Part shown: positions 1 to 10,681 of the stretch, in pieces
How positions within the stretch are numbered: the stretch's first letter is position 1
Layout: each line of letters starts with the position of its first letter
Assembly: GCF_023898315.1 (NCBI RefSeq)
Contig: NC_064616.1
Span: 295,418,934-295,482,933, forward strand
Direction: 5' to 3'
DNA from: Schistocerca nitens
Taxonomy: Eukaryota; Arthropoda; Insecta; Orthoptera; Acrididae
DNA length: 64,000 nt
Translations under genes and position numbers: made by a program
The notes under the pieces: model-generated
Told to the model about the DNA's origin: nothing
Databases searched by the model: none
Seen by the model: only the letters and a program-made list of their open reading frames with translations

Positions 1-129
1 CAGCAGTTATAATAAATCTCATACTTGTGTGTATTTATGTTTACCTCCAGAGTTCATGTGCTCCATAGTGTAGAATATAGATTAATGTACCTTTATTATA
101 TGACTAACAAAATGACTTTGATTTTACAG

Positions 130-252
130 TTTAGTGTACCAAAACATGCACTGCAACATATTCAGGCATTGGAGTACTATCTACGCCAGAATATACTGCA
201 GTTTCTGTACACTCCAAAGTACACAGATCCACGCCCTGAATACCATTTTCAG
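130..252 (+). CDS. Host gene internal exon 1 (probable SZT2-like KICSTOR subunit)
   Basis: This 41-codon exon begins after a T-rich tract ending in AG at 128-129 and stops before a GT donor at 253. It reads F-S-V-P-K-H at the start and Y-H-F-Q at the end, with no stop. It ends in phase 0 and joins exon 352-607 in frame after a 99-base intron. The peptide is helical and aromatic-rich (ALQHIQALEYYLRQ). Upstream coding exons must lie outside the window. My best family guess is SZT2, a roughly 3,400-residue protein that anchors KICSTOR and GATOR1 on the lysosome to restrain TORC1. That name rests on recall of the family's style, not on an alignment. Confidence 0.82.
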
Positions 253-351
253 GTATTTTGTTTAATGTAATTCTATAAATTAGTTATTTAAATATTAAAT
301 TTCAAAAAATAGAAATTTCTAGTATTGTTGTCATTTCTTTCTCATTTCTAG

Positions 352-607
352 GATTACTCGCAGCCAGAAACATCAGAGAAACGAGTACCTGAAACTGATA
401 TATTCCTATACAACCAGAGCCCTGCATCTGGAAATAAGGGAATTGCATGTATTGCAATAGCAGTGGTAGACCATTCTGGTTTTCTCTTACATCATTCAAG
501 GTACCCAAAACCATCAAGAGATGCATACAGTCAAGAAGTAAATCCCGAAGACTTTGATCCACTGACATCTGTGTTACCCAGCTATGAAGAGAATTCTGAT
601 GATTCAG
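352..607 (+). CDS. Host gene internal exon 2 (probable SZT2-like)
   Basis: The exon follows a pyrimidine-rich acceptor ending at 351 and is closed by CAG|GTTTGC at 607/608. It holds 85 full codons plus one base, so it ends in phase 1. The product has a charged start (DYSQPETSEKRVPETD), a beta-strand-like core (GIACIAIAVVDHSG) and an acidic end (SYEENSDDSG). The phase matches the next exon at 11250, where G plus AA gives Glu. The intron between them is 10.6 kb and contains the mariner and gypsy elements. The core followed by an acidic linker fits a large scaffold protein such as SZT2 but is not diagnostic. Confidence 0.88.
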
Positions 608-678
608 GTTTGCTTGTTACCATGCTTACCATGTGTGTTTACTGTCCTTTACTGCACTGCCTGCAATGATAAAATTTT

Positions 679-682
679 GTGT

Positions 683-721
<39 letters not shown>
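679..721 (+). repeat. TG dinucleotide microsatellite
   Basis: About 21 TG units with one early A interruption, 70 bases downstream of an exon donor. Open frames through it encode only Cys-Val runs and are artefacts. Confidence 0.95.
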
Positions 722-722
<1 letters not shown>

Positions 723-877
723 CACCTTTTTGGAAACTTGTATTACTGGTCATGGCATCTTATGTTGTGTGGTGGGAGGCATTATTACTGCATTACTGTA
801 CTTTTGATTCCTTAGCACATTTTGATATACCCCATTTTTAGAATTAACTGAAGCTTGCAATACTGCTATGCCAACTG

Positions 878-1010
878 ACAACCAAACTGTCACTTTTCAA
901 CATAACTAGGTCTCAGGTTATGATACAGTTCAGTGAATCACATCACAACCAAACTGTCACCTTTCAACCAAAGCTATACTTCAGGCTGTGGTACAGATCA
1001 GTCTGTTACC
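878..1010 (+). repeat. Degenerate two-copy tandem duplication, 67-bp period
   Basis: The string acaaccaaactgtcac occurs at 878 and again at 945. The following bases stay alignable (ttcaac, then a ctcagg/ttcagg stretch, then gtacag or atacag before ttcag or atcag). Confidence 0.6.
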
Positions 1011-1890
1011 ACTGCATAAATCCCAGAAAATAATAGAGATTTTTAAAAAAAAGTCAGTTTTCTGTTCTGTTATTGTTAGCTCATATATAATGTCACACAG
1101 CACATCATTATTACACCATGGGATGAAGCCAGGTTTCAGTAGTGTCAGTTCACCCCACCCCCATCCCTACCCCTCTTCCTCTCACAGAAATCCATAACTA
1201 TAGTGCATGATAATATCATTCTTTGGTGACTCAGTGTAACAAGTGTTTTGTCATAGTAAAAATGTTCTCTGTTCTTTGACTAATATAAAAAAAAAAAAAC
1301 ATGCAATTCCCAACTAGCAGAAATTCCTACTGTGCTGCTGTTACATCTCTGACCATGCATCTGTTTTATGGAAGTCCCTCCATATCGAAAGTTTATGCAG
1401 TGTGGTGTAAACATCACTCTCTCACTGTTTTGAAGTTTGTAGCTACTCAAGTCAGTCTCATGCTCTGAAGATATTTAAGTGATGTCTAAGATTGTGGCCT
1501 GAAACACCATTTGATTTTGAATGGAAAAAGCAGTGAAGTAATGGCGTGATTAAATTATGCTCATTTTCAGAACTGATTTGCCATCATAAAGAAACTGAAA
1601 TAGTGAACCTTACTGAACTGAAAGTCACTGTGAAATGACAGGTCACATCTGATGGATCAGTCAACAGTCTAAAAGAAGACATAAACTGTGATGTTCCCTA
1701 ATGACTAAATGATTAATCACATGAAATTTGGCATTAGTCTGTATAAGGGCATAAGATCAAGCATAATGAACTGCACCTGAAAAGAAGTATTGACATTATG
1801 GGTGCCTCAGTAGTCAACACTCATTCAAAAGGAATAGTGAAATGCAACCTTGAAGGCAGTGTTAATAATTTAGGAGAGCAATGAAGATTA

Positions 1891-3224
1891 CAAGGGGAGG
1901 TCAAAAAGTAAAATTTAATTTATGAATGGACAGAATGCTACAGACAGGGAAGAACTTCTCTATGTGATGAAGAAAGTTCAGGCAGGCCATCAGCCTCAAC
2001 AACTGAGGACAATTTGGAAGTTGTTGAGGGTATGGTGAAGGAAATTTCTTGCCATAGGGCGTGGTAACACTGCAAGTATCCAGGACTGGAGTATTGTCGT
2101 CTACAACAGTTCTATACGACGTGTCACACTTATTCCCACATTAGTCATTGTATTGTAGCAGACCATGAAACATGGCAGCTCCATTATCAATCTGCACCAA
2201 GGAGAAAATGAGGACAGTGATTCACTTTTTGTTTGTGGAGGTGTTAAACCTGTGGAAATTATTCATCAAATGCAAGCTGCAACTGTTTATTGCCAAGCAA
2301 GAACTATGACTGGATAGTATGCTTCAGACGAGGAAGAACTTCTCTATGTGATGAAGAAAGATCAGGCATGCCATCATCATCAACAACTGAGGATAATTTG
2401 ATCACCAATACTTTACACAACAGGCTAAATTTTCGGAAAGTGTATGCAAGGTGGGTATCAAAAGAATTGTCAGTTCAGCAGAAGGTGCAAAGGGTGGACA
2501 TCTCTTGTAAATATTTGGCCCATTCTCATCGTAAGAGAGATGGATTGTTACAGGAAATTGTTACTGTAGACAGAATGTGGGTGAATGGGTGAATCATCAC
2601 GAACTGGAAAATAAGGCTGTGAGCATGATTTGGAAACACACATCATCACCAGTAGTTATGAAATTTAAACATTAACCCACAGCTGGTAAGATTATGCTAA
2701 CACTGTTCTGGAACATGAAAGGTGTGCGATAGCCCTTCATTTCACCTCAAGAGGTGAAACTGTGAACAGTGAGAACTATTGTGATGTGTTGCGAACTAAA
2801 CTGAAACCTGCAATCAGATAAAGACATCACAGAAAACTGCAAAAAGATGTCATCATGCAGCAAGATAATGCTCGGCCACATTCTACCAAACAGACAGCCA
2901 AATCAATAAAGGAGTTGGGATTCGAGTTGCTGGAACACCCACCATACAGTCCAGACCTGGCTCCAGGCAGTTTCCGTACGTTTGGACCACTGAATGAAAC
3001 GCTCATTGGAAGAAGATGCAAAAGTAATTGATGTGGTGCAAAATTGATTACTGGTGGAACCAAAAAATCTTTTTTCAAATGGAATCTAAAGCTTTTGGAA
3101 TGTTGGACGAAGAGTGTTGAAGTGCAGTGAGATTATGTAGGAAAATAATGTATGTTTCAGCTTTCTATCATTAGAAGAAATATCCCTTTTCTCAAAACTC
3201 CCTTTACTTTGTGACTTCCCCTCA
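1891..3224 (+). mobile_element. Inactive mariner element with TIRs and TA target site
   Basis: A 1.33-kb element flanked by TA at 1889-1890 and 3225-3226. The terminal inverted repeats at 1893-1912 and 3203-3222 match at 18 of 20 positions and begin AGGGGARGTCA. The inside carries mariner transposase pieces. A block of about 80 bp near 1933-2012 is repeated near 2316-2395, so the copy has been rearranged internally. It lies in sense orientation inside a host intron. Confidence 0.85.
2290..3120 (+). pseudogene. Mariner transposase remnant (DD34D family, dead)
   Basis: Several frames are needed. The segment at 2290-2592 keeps RRGRTSLCDEERSGMPS and ends TVDRMWVNG, the usual setting of the first catalytic Asp. 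In another frame QQDNARPHST (second Asp codon at 2864) is followed by HPPYSPDLAP. The third catalytic position, 34 residues after the second Asp, is Ser (codon 2969) where mariners have Asp. Stops, frameshifts and this substitution mean it cannot make active transposase. The enzyme would cut and paste DNA at TA sites. Confidence 0.8.
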
Positions 3225-3504
3225 TACTTTTTGAGCAATCCTATCTTAACAAACAAAAGTTGAAGACATCATTATGACCCAGAAATGAAAGAAGAAAGAA
3301 AGCAAAGCAAACTCTTAGATTCTGCCAAAGAAAGGAAACACATTTTTTGTCCAGTAAGTAGTTTTCTGGATTATGTGAATCTTGTAGTTGTTGTGGCATA
3401 CTAAATACTCAGTGATACTCTGGGATTACAGCTGTTTGTTGTTTGCTATCTAGCAATGGCCCCACATGACAAAGTTATGTGATTATAACCGTGGAGTTAA
3501 AATA

Positions 3505-3540
3505 TAGTACTGGAAAGCCCTTGGTGGAATACAAATTATT

Positions 3541-3584
<44 letters not shown>

Positions 3585-3880
3585 GCCTCCTTTGTCCCAC
3601 TTGGCTATATTGTGCCAGCACTGCTGCTTGATGGGGTGAGGGGCTGTATCTGATGGGGTGAGGGAGGGTAGAGAGGAGGTGAAGAGTGGGAGACGGTTGG
3701 GGAAGGGTGGAAGGCAGGTGGGAAGGAGAGGGAGGAGCAGGTATGTGGGGTAGGAATGTGACACTGGTGAGCTGGTTTTGGCTGCAGACCGTGGAAGTTG
3801 TGCACAGTGCATGATGATGTGGAGGAATGGATTGGTAGGAGGAGATAGAACAGAGGATGAATGATATCTCACATAACTTA
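3505..3880 (-). mobile_element. Penelope-like element 3' tail fragment
   Basis: On the - strand this is C-rich sequence (the purine-rich GGTGAGGG tract on the + strand), then a TG run, then a tail resembling the one at 26170-26340. The shared pieces are a CCTTGG-like block and a microsatellite of the same type. The stretch around 3780-3850 aligns loosely with 26500-26580. No coding domain remains. I infer a 5'-truncated copy of the Penelope-like family seen at 26-28 kb. Confidence 0.5.
3542..3582 (+). repeat. CA dinucleotide microsatellite
   Basis: About 20 CA units, placed where the 26.3-kb copy of the same repeat family also has a CA run, so it is probably part of that element's tail. Confidence 0.9.
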
Positions 3881-3884
3881 GAAA

Positions 3885-5479
3885 AAACAGTGGATTCAAC
3901 TCTTTACAAGGCAGGATATATCATCATCAATAAATATACAACACAGGGAAAGGAAATACATAAAACTGGTTGTTGAAAATTCTTTGGCATGCATAATGCT
4001 CAGAATGTGAATTGGAAATCACACATTTTAGATATTTTCTAGCACTTGAGTGTAGCAACATTTGCTCTATGTATAACTGCCAATTTTGGTAATGAATGCT
4101 TCAGAAAATTAGCTAACTTTGCTTACTTGCATCCTTTGATGTGACATATGGATTGCCCCAGGATACAGAACCAGAGGGATACCAGGTAAGCATGAAAGGG
4201 CTGGGCCCCAATTACATATCATCCAGTCCTTCAACTACAATAATTACATTTACTATCAATTAGTAGAATGTTAACAATCTGATACAACAACTTATTCACA
4301 CACATCTGCAAGCTTGCTTTAAGGCAAAGAAGTGACCTTTAAACAATCAGTAAACACAATGAATAAAATTTGTTACAAGGCAATGTAGTTACAGATGTAG
4401 AACTTCCAGAACAACAGGAAGATAGGGCTTGGAAATAGATATAAGAAAAGTTCTAGTTTAACAGCAGTTTAAGTGCTCAATGGTTTTACCAAGTGACGAG
4501 TGAAATGCCCTTAAAGATATCATTAACAATAAATGGATAAGTCCCCAGAACAGATATAAAATAATTATTCAAACCCAATTTGTTTAACATCAAAAGAGCA
4601 ATTACTGACAATTACAAGAAATCAAGTGAATAATTCAGTTTATCTTGACAATGAAATAATTGAAAAGGAAGCACAATTAATTACAATAAGTTAGTGGGCT
4701 AACCTGGGTGACAACAGACAAACAATTACGAGTAAGTAAAATAAGAACCTTTAAAACCATAAGCATAAAACATTCTCCCTTAAAACCCTAGCTTTTTCTG
4801 ATGGCAGTTACAGAATTGCTAAGAGAAGAAGAGGCACTCCCTGCCCCCGAATTAACTGAAATAAGGATCACATCCCAAAATAATTTAATGATCACCAATT
4901 TAGGCTGGAATAAGGCAAGAAACTCAACTTAGATATCTTTGCAGAGAACTGGCCAGGATTCAGGAAGGGAGGCTGGAATCAAACCACCACACTGGTGATT
5001 ACAACACACAGCAAAGGCATGCTGCAGTGAGTTGACACAAGCTGCACTTCACTATAGCTCACTTCCAGCAGCCACCTCACACAAGTACACATTGGTCAGC
5101 ACCCCCACAAAAGACAAGAAGCCACAATAAGTTCACCCTGAAGAATAAATACAAGTATCAAAGATACATAAGTGAAATCACATGACCTAGAAATATCGAC
5201 CTTCCATAACAGGAGGGTGTGACCCAAATAATCTAATGAAAGGCCCCTCATTATTTCTGTCCAACCCCTAGTAGAGTCAAATTACCAGAACTTTTATGGG
5301 GAAATAACAAAAAATACAATAAATAGCATATATGAGCTTATTGAATGTACATAAAGATGTGCATGAAGGTCCTGAGCTCAAATAAGAATACTTAAAACAA
5401 AAAACTGGAAGGAAAGCAGTGTGGGCAGAAAGTCCTCATCATCAAGCTTACTTTAAATAATAAGAGTACAGTAAACTTA
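3885..5479. other. AT-rich intron, possible outer part of the gypsy LTR
   Basis: No coding signal. It is A-rich on the + strand and lies just outside the left LTR. The right LTR may have lost its inner end, because gag-like sequence starts right beside it. If so, the true LTR could extend leftward into this stretch. I could not find a second copy in the window to test this. Confidence 0.35.
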
Positions 5480-6178
5480 TAGACACATGAACAAATGAGC
5501 ATAGCTGGTGCACACCAGGACATTTAAAACATAGTTCAATAACATGCTTGATTATAAACAGGTAATGATCATAATGAATATAGAATTTAAAAAGATAACC
5601 CTTTAAACATATCCAAAAAAACCGTTTGAACTAATAAGGTACTTAAACCAAAATGTAAGATGAGCGAGCTTTCCACAACACACCCTGAAATCTACACTCC
5701 ACTCAAAAACCTTTTACAAATATCAAGCACACATTAATGAGACACTAGCAAAATTACACAGTATACCACTAGTGAGGCTGTAAGCCAACTGATAGCAATG
5801 GAGGCCAGAGTAACACTTGATTACAAAGTGGTGGGCAGGCTCACAGGACCAACAGCCACAAGGTCAAAACACAAGCAGTGGAAATACAAGCAAGACAGAA
5901 AGAACAGGTCACATAAGCAATGTGTTAATAACCCATCAACTGTCTCCAAACAGGAAATAGCAAGCATGCCATGATCCAAAAATCAGCACATGCTGAACAC
6001 CGGTCGCACACTGCCAAGCTCCACATCTGGCCCAGAAGGATGCCCAGCTTCAACTCCTCTGTCTCTCCTTGCCGCTACAGCTGCTCACCAAGAGCTGAAG
6101 CACCACCTCACAGAGCACAAGCGCAAATGATTGCACCAGAAGGTCAAAAGAGGAAGTAAGGCAAGCTGGCACGGCTCA
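5480..6178 (-). repeat. Gypsy element 3' LTR (left)
   Basis: A direct repeat of 9962-10681. Shared blocks include agcatagctg, cacaccagg, aacatagttca, acttgattataaacaggtaa (with changes), acaacacaccctgaaa and aaccttttacaaatatcaag. Read on the - strand both copies start TGAGC and differ by many substitutions and small indels, so the insertion is old. The polypurine tract lies just inside it. The outer edge is set by loss of similarity near tatagacacatg and is approximate. Confidence 0.8.
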
Positions 6179-6190
6179 ACTTCCCCCACT
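6179..6190 (-). other. Polypurine tract of the gypsy element
   Basis: On the - strand the bases agtgggggaagt lie directly before the TGAGC start of the 3' LTR. That is where plus-strand DNA synthesis is primed in LTR retrotransposons. A second, longer C-rich run (G-rich on the - strand) at 6218-6257 lies slightly upstream. Confidence 0.65.
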
Positions 6191-6217
6191 CACACCGAAA
6201 CATTCTCCTCATCTCGC

Positions 6218-6257
6218 TCCCCCCACCCCCCCACCCCCCTCCACCCCCCCCCCACCT
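6218..6257 (+). repeat. C-rich low-complexity tract
   Basis: Runs of C broken by single A or T. It lies inside the gypsy element next to the polypurine tract. Confidence 0.85.
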
Positions 6258-6699
6258 CTGCGGCTAAGCACTTCCCTTGACTATGCTAACATGGACCTAA
6301 ATGTTCTACCAGTACCAGGATTATGATCCAGGAGGTTGACAGGGCTCAACAGCTTCAAGATGGTTCAAAGGCCTGCAAATCGCAGTGCAAGTTTGCTGGA
6401 AATTCCTACTCTCTGGCCTTTTTTAGTATTGAAGTTTGAACAAATATATTATTGCTGACCTTGGCTTGAAACAGTTTTCTGTCCTGATTGAAAAGTTTTA
6501 TTTTTCATTGATGAACTAATTCAGTATTCTTCGTGTTCCTGTCCCATTTCTGTTAAATGACGTCTGGGCTAAGCACATCAGGCAGAAGGTCATTAATGCT
6601 CCATAAGTTTGCCAAGGAGAATTAAGTGGGTAGGCAAACTTTAAAGTAGTAGGCACAGCCCCAGAGGCCTCATGCTGAGCTGAGTTGAAGGCAAAGTTG

Positions 6700-7340
6700 A
6701 TCCATGGGACACAATTATCCTACTTGGACTTGGACTTGCCATGATAGATGATGAGGGCGGCCTTCAGGTTCCTATTTACCCTTTCAGCAAAGGACGGCTG
6801 AGGATAATATGGAGTAGTACTAATGTGCTTAATACTGTTGCAAAACAGAAACGCTTAAACTCCTTCTATACAATGGCTGGAGTGTTATCACTGACCAGCA
6901 CTTTAGGAGACCAAAACCAGGGAATGTATCCTAGAAAGATGGTAAGGGGTAACAGAAGCTGTGACTGTCCTAGTCAGAAGAAGCCAAAGAAAATGGGTGA
7001 AGGCATCAACAACCACCAAAATATAATGATTCCCCACTTTAGCCATGGGGAGGGGACCAATGTAATCAGTAAATAACTTGTCCTTGGGGTACTGATCACT
7101 TTCAGAATGTAGCAGATCCTTATAGGAGTTGGAATTAGGTTTTCCTATCTTACGTAGGTCACAATCCCCCACTAAGTGTTGGATGTCTTTATAGAGGAAT
7201 GGCCAAGTAACAGTGCGCCAGACTTTAGTGATGGTTTTGTGGACACCAAAATGCCTTCCCGACAATGAATCATGACAGTGTTGGAAGACCAAATGAACAA
7301 GTTGTACAGGTAAAAATGATAACTTGAGTTGGCCTACCAA
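6700..7340 (-). pseudogene. Gypsy integrase remnant
   Basis: The open segment 7340-6903 holds a zinc-finger-like start (FGVHKTITKVWRTV then GDCDLRKIGKP). There one Cys of the usual C-x-x-C is replaced by Arg. The catalytic core follows: TDYIGPLPMAKVGNHYILVV and VVDAFTHF, which contain the first catalytic Asp. Stops break the frame below 6903. Integrase inserts retrotransposon cDNA into the chromosome; this copy is inactive. It lies downstream of RNase H, as in Ty3/gypsy. Confidence 0.8.
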
Positions 7341-7673
7341 TCTTGCAACAAAGAATGCCCTTCCTTAACAAATAACCTGGAAGCTGACACCCGCCAAGAG
7401 CTGCTTCCTAATAGGGGATAAATGGGCATTCTGATCTTGCTTGGCCTTAAGGTCCATGAAAAGTTGGGAGACCTTGGCTAGGATGCTACATACAGGGGCA
7501 CCAGAGGAAGAAGAATATTAAGAAGTAGTCTCACTACCCTCCTAAAACATATGACTCATTGCATCAGCAACTAAGTTATGAGAGCCTCAAATATGCCACA
7601 CCTGAAAATAAAAGGCAGAGATGCCCACTGCCCACCTGTTGATCCTCCTAGTGTTCCTAGGACTTGCTAAAAC

Positions 7674-8090
7674 CTAGATTAAGACATGACTCTCAGTCAA
7701 CAGGTCAAACTCTCCATCTTCAAGATAAAACTTGAATGCTTCAAGGGCAAACAACAAGGCCAAGGCTTCATGCTCATAAACTGAATACTTGAGCTCTAAC
7801 CCAGACAATTTTCTTGATACATAATCAAAGGAATGCCTCTCTCCCAAGTCCTCCTGGAGAAGTACTGCCACAATCTGGACATTGGATGCATCAGTTTGAA
7901 TGATAAACTTCTTATTGAAATCAGAAACAGTCTTGGATGCATCAGTTTGATAGCCTTGATCATAGCCTGCTACCTCTCTTGCCCCCCCCCCCCCCTCCCC
8001 CACCCCATCCCAGACGAATGTCTTGCCTTTCTTACGAAGATAACTGAGAGCAGGCACAAGCATGACAAAGTAAATCAAGTGAGATCTTCT
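7674..8090 (-). pseudogene. Gypsy RNase H remnant
   Basis: On the - strand the frame reads FIIQTDASNVQIVAVLLQED, then FDYVSRKLSGLELKYSVYEH, then EALALLFALEAFKFYL. These are the Ty3/gypsy RNase H signatures: the TDAS Asp, the SRKL block, and the Glu-rich YSVYEHEALAL helix. A C homopolymer at 7981-7995 lies upstream in the same frame. The normal element has several hundred bases of RT palm and thumb between 8090 and this domain; here they are missing. Confidence 0.85.
7981..8010 (+). repeat. C homopolymer tract
   Basis: A C run interrupted by single T and A bases, at the point where the reverse-transcriptase core is missing. Confidence 0.85.
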
Positions 8091-8470
8091 TATTGGGAGG
8101 AGGGGAAATTTCCTTAAACCTGTGACTAAGTGCTCCATAATAAACAATGGGCCTATAATCCTTCACTTGTCCTTTGGCTACCAAAAATTTCGGCAAAGCA
8201 TAAGGTGAAGTAGACGGCCTTGTGACACCATCATGAAACATTTCATCAATTTTCTGGTGCAACACTCACTCTTAGGAGGGGACATCCAGTAAGTAACTTG
8301 GCAGATGAGAACGTCATCAGCCAGATGGATCTTATAATGAATGAGATTGGTTACCACTAGCTTATTGGTAAGAACATCAGGGAACTGACAACATATGCTT
8401 AACAAGCATTGACCCTCGCCCACGTTTAAATGGTTGACATACAATTCAGAATGCCCTACTTCAAGGTAGT
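8090..8470 (-). pseudogene. Gypsy reverse transcriptase, N-terminal remnant only
   Basis: The segment 8265-8032 reads IDEMFHDGVTRPSTSPYALP then KFLVAKGQVKDYRPIVYYGAL. This is the start of a gypsy RT, where the family has IDEML..GVI.PS.SPYASP and a VDYR block. The catalytic YxDD region is absent. The frame runs into sequence just before RNase H within about 100 bases. The segment 8474-8178 covers the protease-RT linker in another frame. Confidence 0.75.
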
Positions 8471-8624
8471 TCATATTACTGGTAAAATGACATGAACAAA
8501 GGGCTATCCTCTTGAAAGGGTGAAACTTAGAGAAGAAGGTGTCACCACCGAATTCATATGCTAAGCCGGTTCACCAAATGAAGCCACACCCCAGAAGAAG
8601 ATAACAGACAGGTTCTTAACACCA

Positions 8625-8790
8625 CGCAGGGTAGTCGTGTGGTTTGAAGCACCTTTTCACGCTCCGTGCGGCTCCCCCCGTCGGAAGGTGTTGTCCATAG
8701 CATAAGTTAGTTTAAGTTAGATTAAGTAGTGTGTAGGCTTAGGGACTGATGACCTCAGCAGACCTTACCACAAATTTCCACTTTTCCTGC
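8625..8790 (+). mobile_element. tRNA-derived SINE inserted in the gypsy element
   Basis: The head has a diverged promoter-like part (gggtagtcgtgtggt ... gctccgtgcggctccccccg). The body follows: gcataagttagtttaagtta then gattaagtagtgtgtaggct, then gggactgatgacctcagcag and accttaccacaaatttcc. I recognise this body as a common grasshopper SINE. The box B region is deleted or diverged in this copy. It lies between the protease and RT remnants, so it inserted after the gypsy element. Confidence 0.75.
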
Positions 8791-8829
8791 TTCTTAACAA
8801 CAAATAATTTAGTTGGCCAGGAAAAAACA

Positions 8830-9060
8830 CAAATAGACAAACTCCCCCACATGTCTCCCACCAGAGGCAACTCCTGCCCATCAGTAGCCCGACATCTCTG
8901 ACAAGAAGATTGTAAGGGAGGCATCTTACACACATACCTAAGCTCCAAATACCAATTGTAATCAAGTAAGAGATCACACTGCCAGTGTCTAACAGAGCAC
9001 AAACTGGCTCCTGATTTAAATGAGCACATATGAAAGGAAGGGGAGTTCCTTACTGGCAAT
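8830..9060 (-). pseudogene. Gypsy aspartic protease remnant
   Basis: Around 8960-9010 the - strand reads EPVCALLDTGSVIS, with the D-T-G active site of retropepsins in the usual hydrophobic setting. The longest open frame (9059-8739) is shifted relative to this motif, so the gene carries frameshifts. Retropepsin would process the Gag-Pol polyprotein. Confidence 0.7.
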
Positions 9061-9961
9061 GATGTGTGTGCAACCTACTGGAGGCTTACCCGAAAGAAAT
9101 TTAGGCCATCCCATAGGTGTCAGCTATTAGGTCTTGGGGGACACCCAACCAGACATTCATGCACAAAATGGTTCCCTCAAATACACCAAAAGACAACCTT
9201 CACCAGGCCGCCCATGCGAGACAGCGGGTGTGCACCATTGATAGAAGAAGAAACATCAGCCCAGCCTTCCTTCCCCTGATCATGTTGTTTGTCAGCAAAC
9301 AACATTGAATGTGGTGGGTTTACGGTCAAAAACCACACATGTATGATCTTCTGGTCACATTCCCTCCAAAATAGTCAGAATGATAGTGTGCTCCTTAACT
9401 GTCATCTGCAAGGCAGCAACTACAGTTTAGACATACTCAATATATTCAAGTAAAGGTGCAGTATGTGCTTGCATGTGCCAGTAATGGACAGGTCTAACTC
9501 ATTCTTGATACATGGGGATAACTTCTTTCGTGTTATGCAGCATCTCAGGTCCCATAAGGTGAGCCTGACCTGGAGAACCTCGCCAAATAAAGTACTTAAC
9601 AATCTGTGAACTAATGGCTACAGCAAACTAAGTATAATGACGTGAGAGATCTGTAAGGCATCAACATGAAGTTCGAAGTGCCAACCATAATATGCTCTCA
9701 GCTTGGGGCGGCTGATCAATAGACGGTTTTTGAAATACCTTGCAACAAATGCCTGATGGGATTAACCAAATTAGCAAAAGAGTCAGGGACATATCTGCAA
9801 AATCGGAGGTATCTACACTGCCTAACCCCTGACCTAAGTACCCGGTAGCAAGAATACCTCATCTAATCCCACGGTACTAGCACTGATTAACAGTTCCTTT
9901 ACATGACTAATCAGTTGATTAATTATCTCCTGTTGCACCTGGTTAAGGTGGGCAGTCTTAT
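9060..9961 (-). pseudogene. Gypsy gag remnant with degraded zinc knuckle
   Basis: Near 9165-9200 the - strand reads FWCI, stop, GNHFVHEC. This looks like a CCHC nucleocapsid knuckle that has lost its first Cys and gained a stop. A helical piece (QVQQEIINQLISHVKELL) lies directly beside the right LTR. Open pieces at 10082-9834 and 9602-9420 are weakly gag-like. The usual leader between LTR and gag is not visible, which suggests a deletion there. Confidence 0.55.
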
Positions 9962-10681
9962 TGACACATGCATAGCTGATGCACACCAGGATATCAAAAC
10001 ATAGTTCAGTAACATACTTGATTAAAAACAGGTAAGGACCATAATGAATACATAATTTTTTAAAAAGGCAACATTTTAACATATCCAGAAGGACAGTTTA
10101 AACTAATAATGTGTTTAAACCAATATGTAAGATGAGCAAGCCCTCCCACAACACACCCTGAAAGGTAGACTACACTTAAAAACCTTTTACAAATATCAAG
10201 TACACATCAGTGAGACACCAGAAAAATTACACAGTAAGCCACTGACAATGCAGTAAGCCACCTCAGAGCAATGGAGGCCAGAGCAACACTCCATTATGTA
10301 GTGGTTGGCAGGCCCACAGAACCAACAGCCGTAAGGTTTACCCATTAAGTCATGCATCAGTGATACAAGGAATTCAGGGAGAACAGGTCACATAAGCAAC
10401 GCGTGAATAACTCTCAAAAGGCACACAGTCGATTACTCCACCAATTGTTTCTGAACAGGAAATACCAAGCACGCCAAGGCATAGAAAGCAACATGTGCTG
10501 AATGTCAGTTGCATACTGCTAAGCTCTGCCTCTGGCCTGGTAGGCTGCACACCTTCAACTCATCTCTCTCCCTGCCAGTATGGCTGCCCGCCAATAGCTG
10601 AAGTGACACCTCGCAGAACACTAGCACAAATGTTCATGCCGGCAGATGGAAAGAGAAATTCAGGTAAGCCACCACAGCTCA
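9962..10681 (-). repeat. Gypsy element 5' LTR (right)
   Basis: The direct-repeat partner of 5480-6178. The outer edge at 10681 is where similarity to the left copy stops and corresponds to the TGAGC start on the - strand. The inner edge near 9962 starts TG on the + strand (ends CA on the - strand), as LTRs should. The divergence between the two copies implies an old insertion. Confidence 0.8.

Larger units (their letters stand above)
608..1890. other. Start of 10.6-kb intron, mostly unrecognised
   Basis: AT-rich intron. A TG microsatellite lies at 679-721 and a degenerate two-copy tandem duplication at about 878-1010. I see no coding signal or known element in the rest. Confidence 0.6.
5480..10681 (-). 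mobile_element. Degenerate Ty3/gypsy LTR retrotransposon
   Basis: The element reads right to left: 5' LTR 10681-9962, gag remnant about 9900-9060, protease about 8990, start of reverse transcriptase 8265-8090, RNase H 8090-7674, integrase about 7340-6700, polypurine tract 6179-6190, 3' LTR 6178-5480. The order protease, RT, RNase H, integrase is that of Ty3/gypsy. The RT palm is missing, every domain has stops or frameshifts, and a SINE sits between protease and RT. No clear target duplication or primer binding site was found. It lies antisense to the host gene in an intron. Confidence 0.85.

Noticed and set aside
679-841. Short ORFs across TG, CA and GA microsatellites (also near 3540, 26293, 37043, 52230)
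   Set aside because: The protein is dinucleotide repeat translation (Cys-Val, Thr-His, Arg-Glu, Ser-Leu), which is an artefact.
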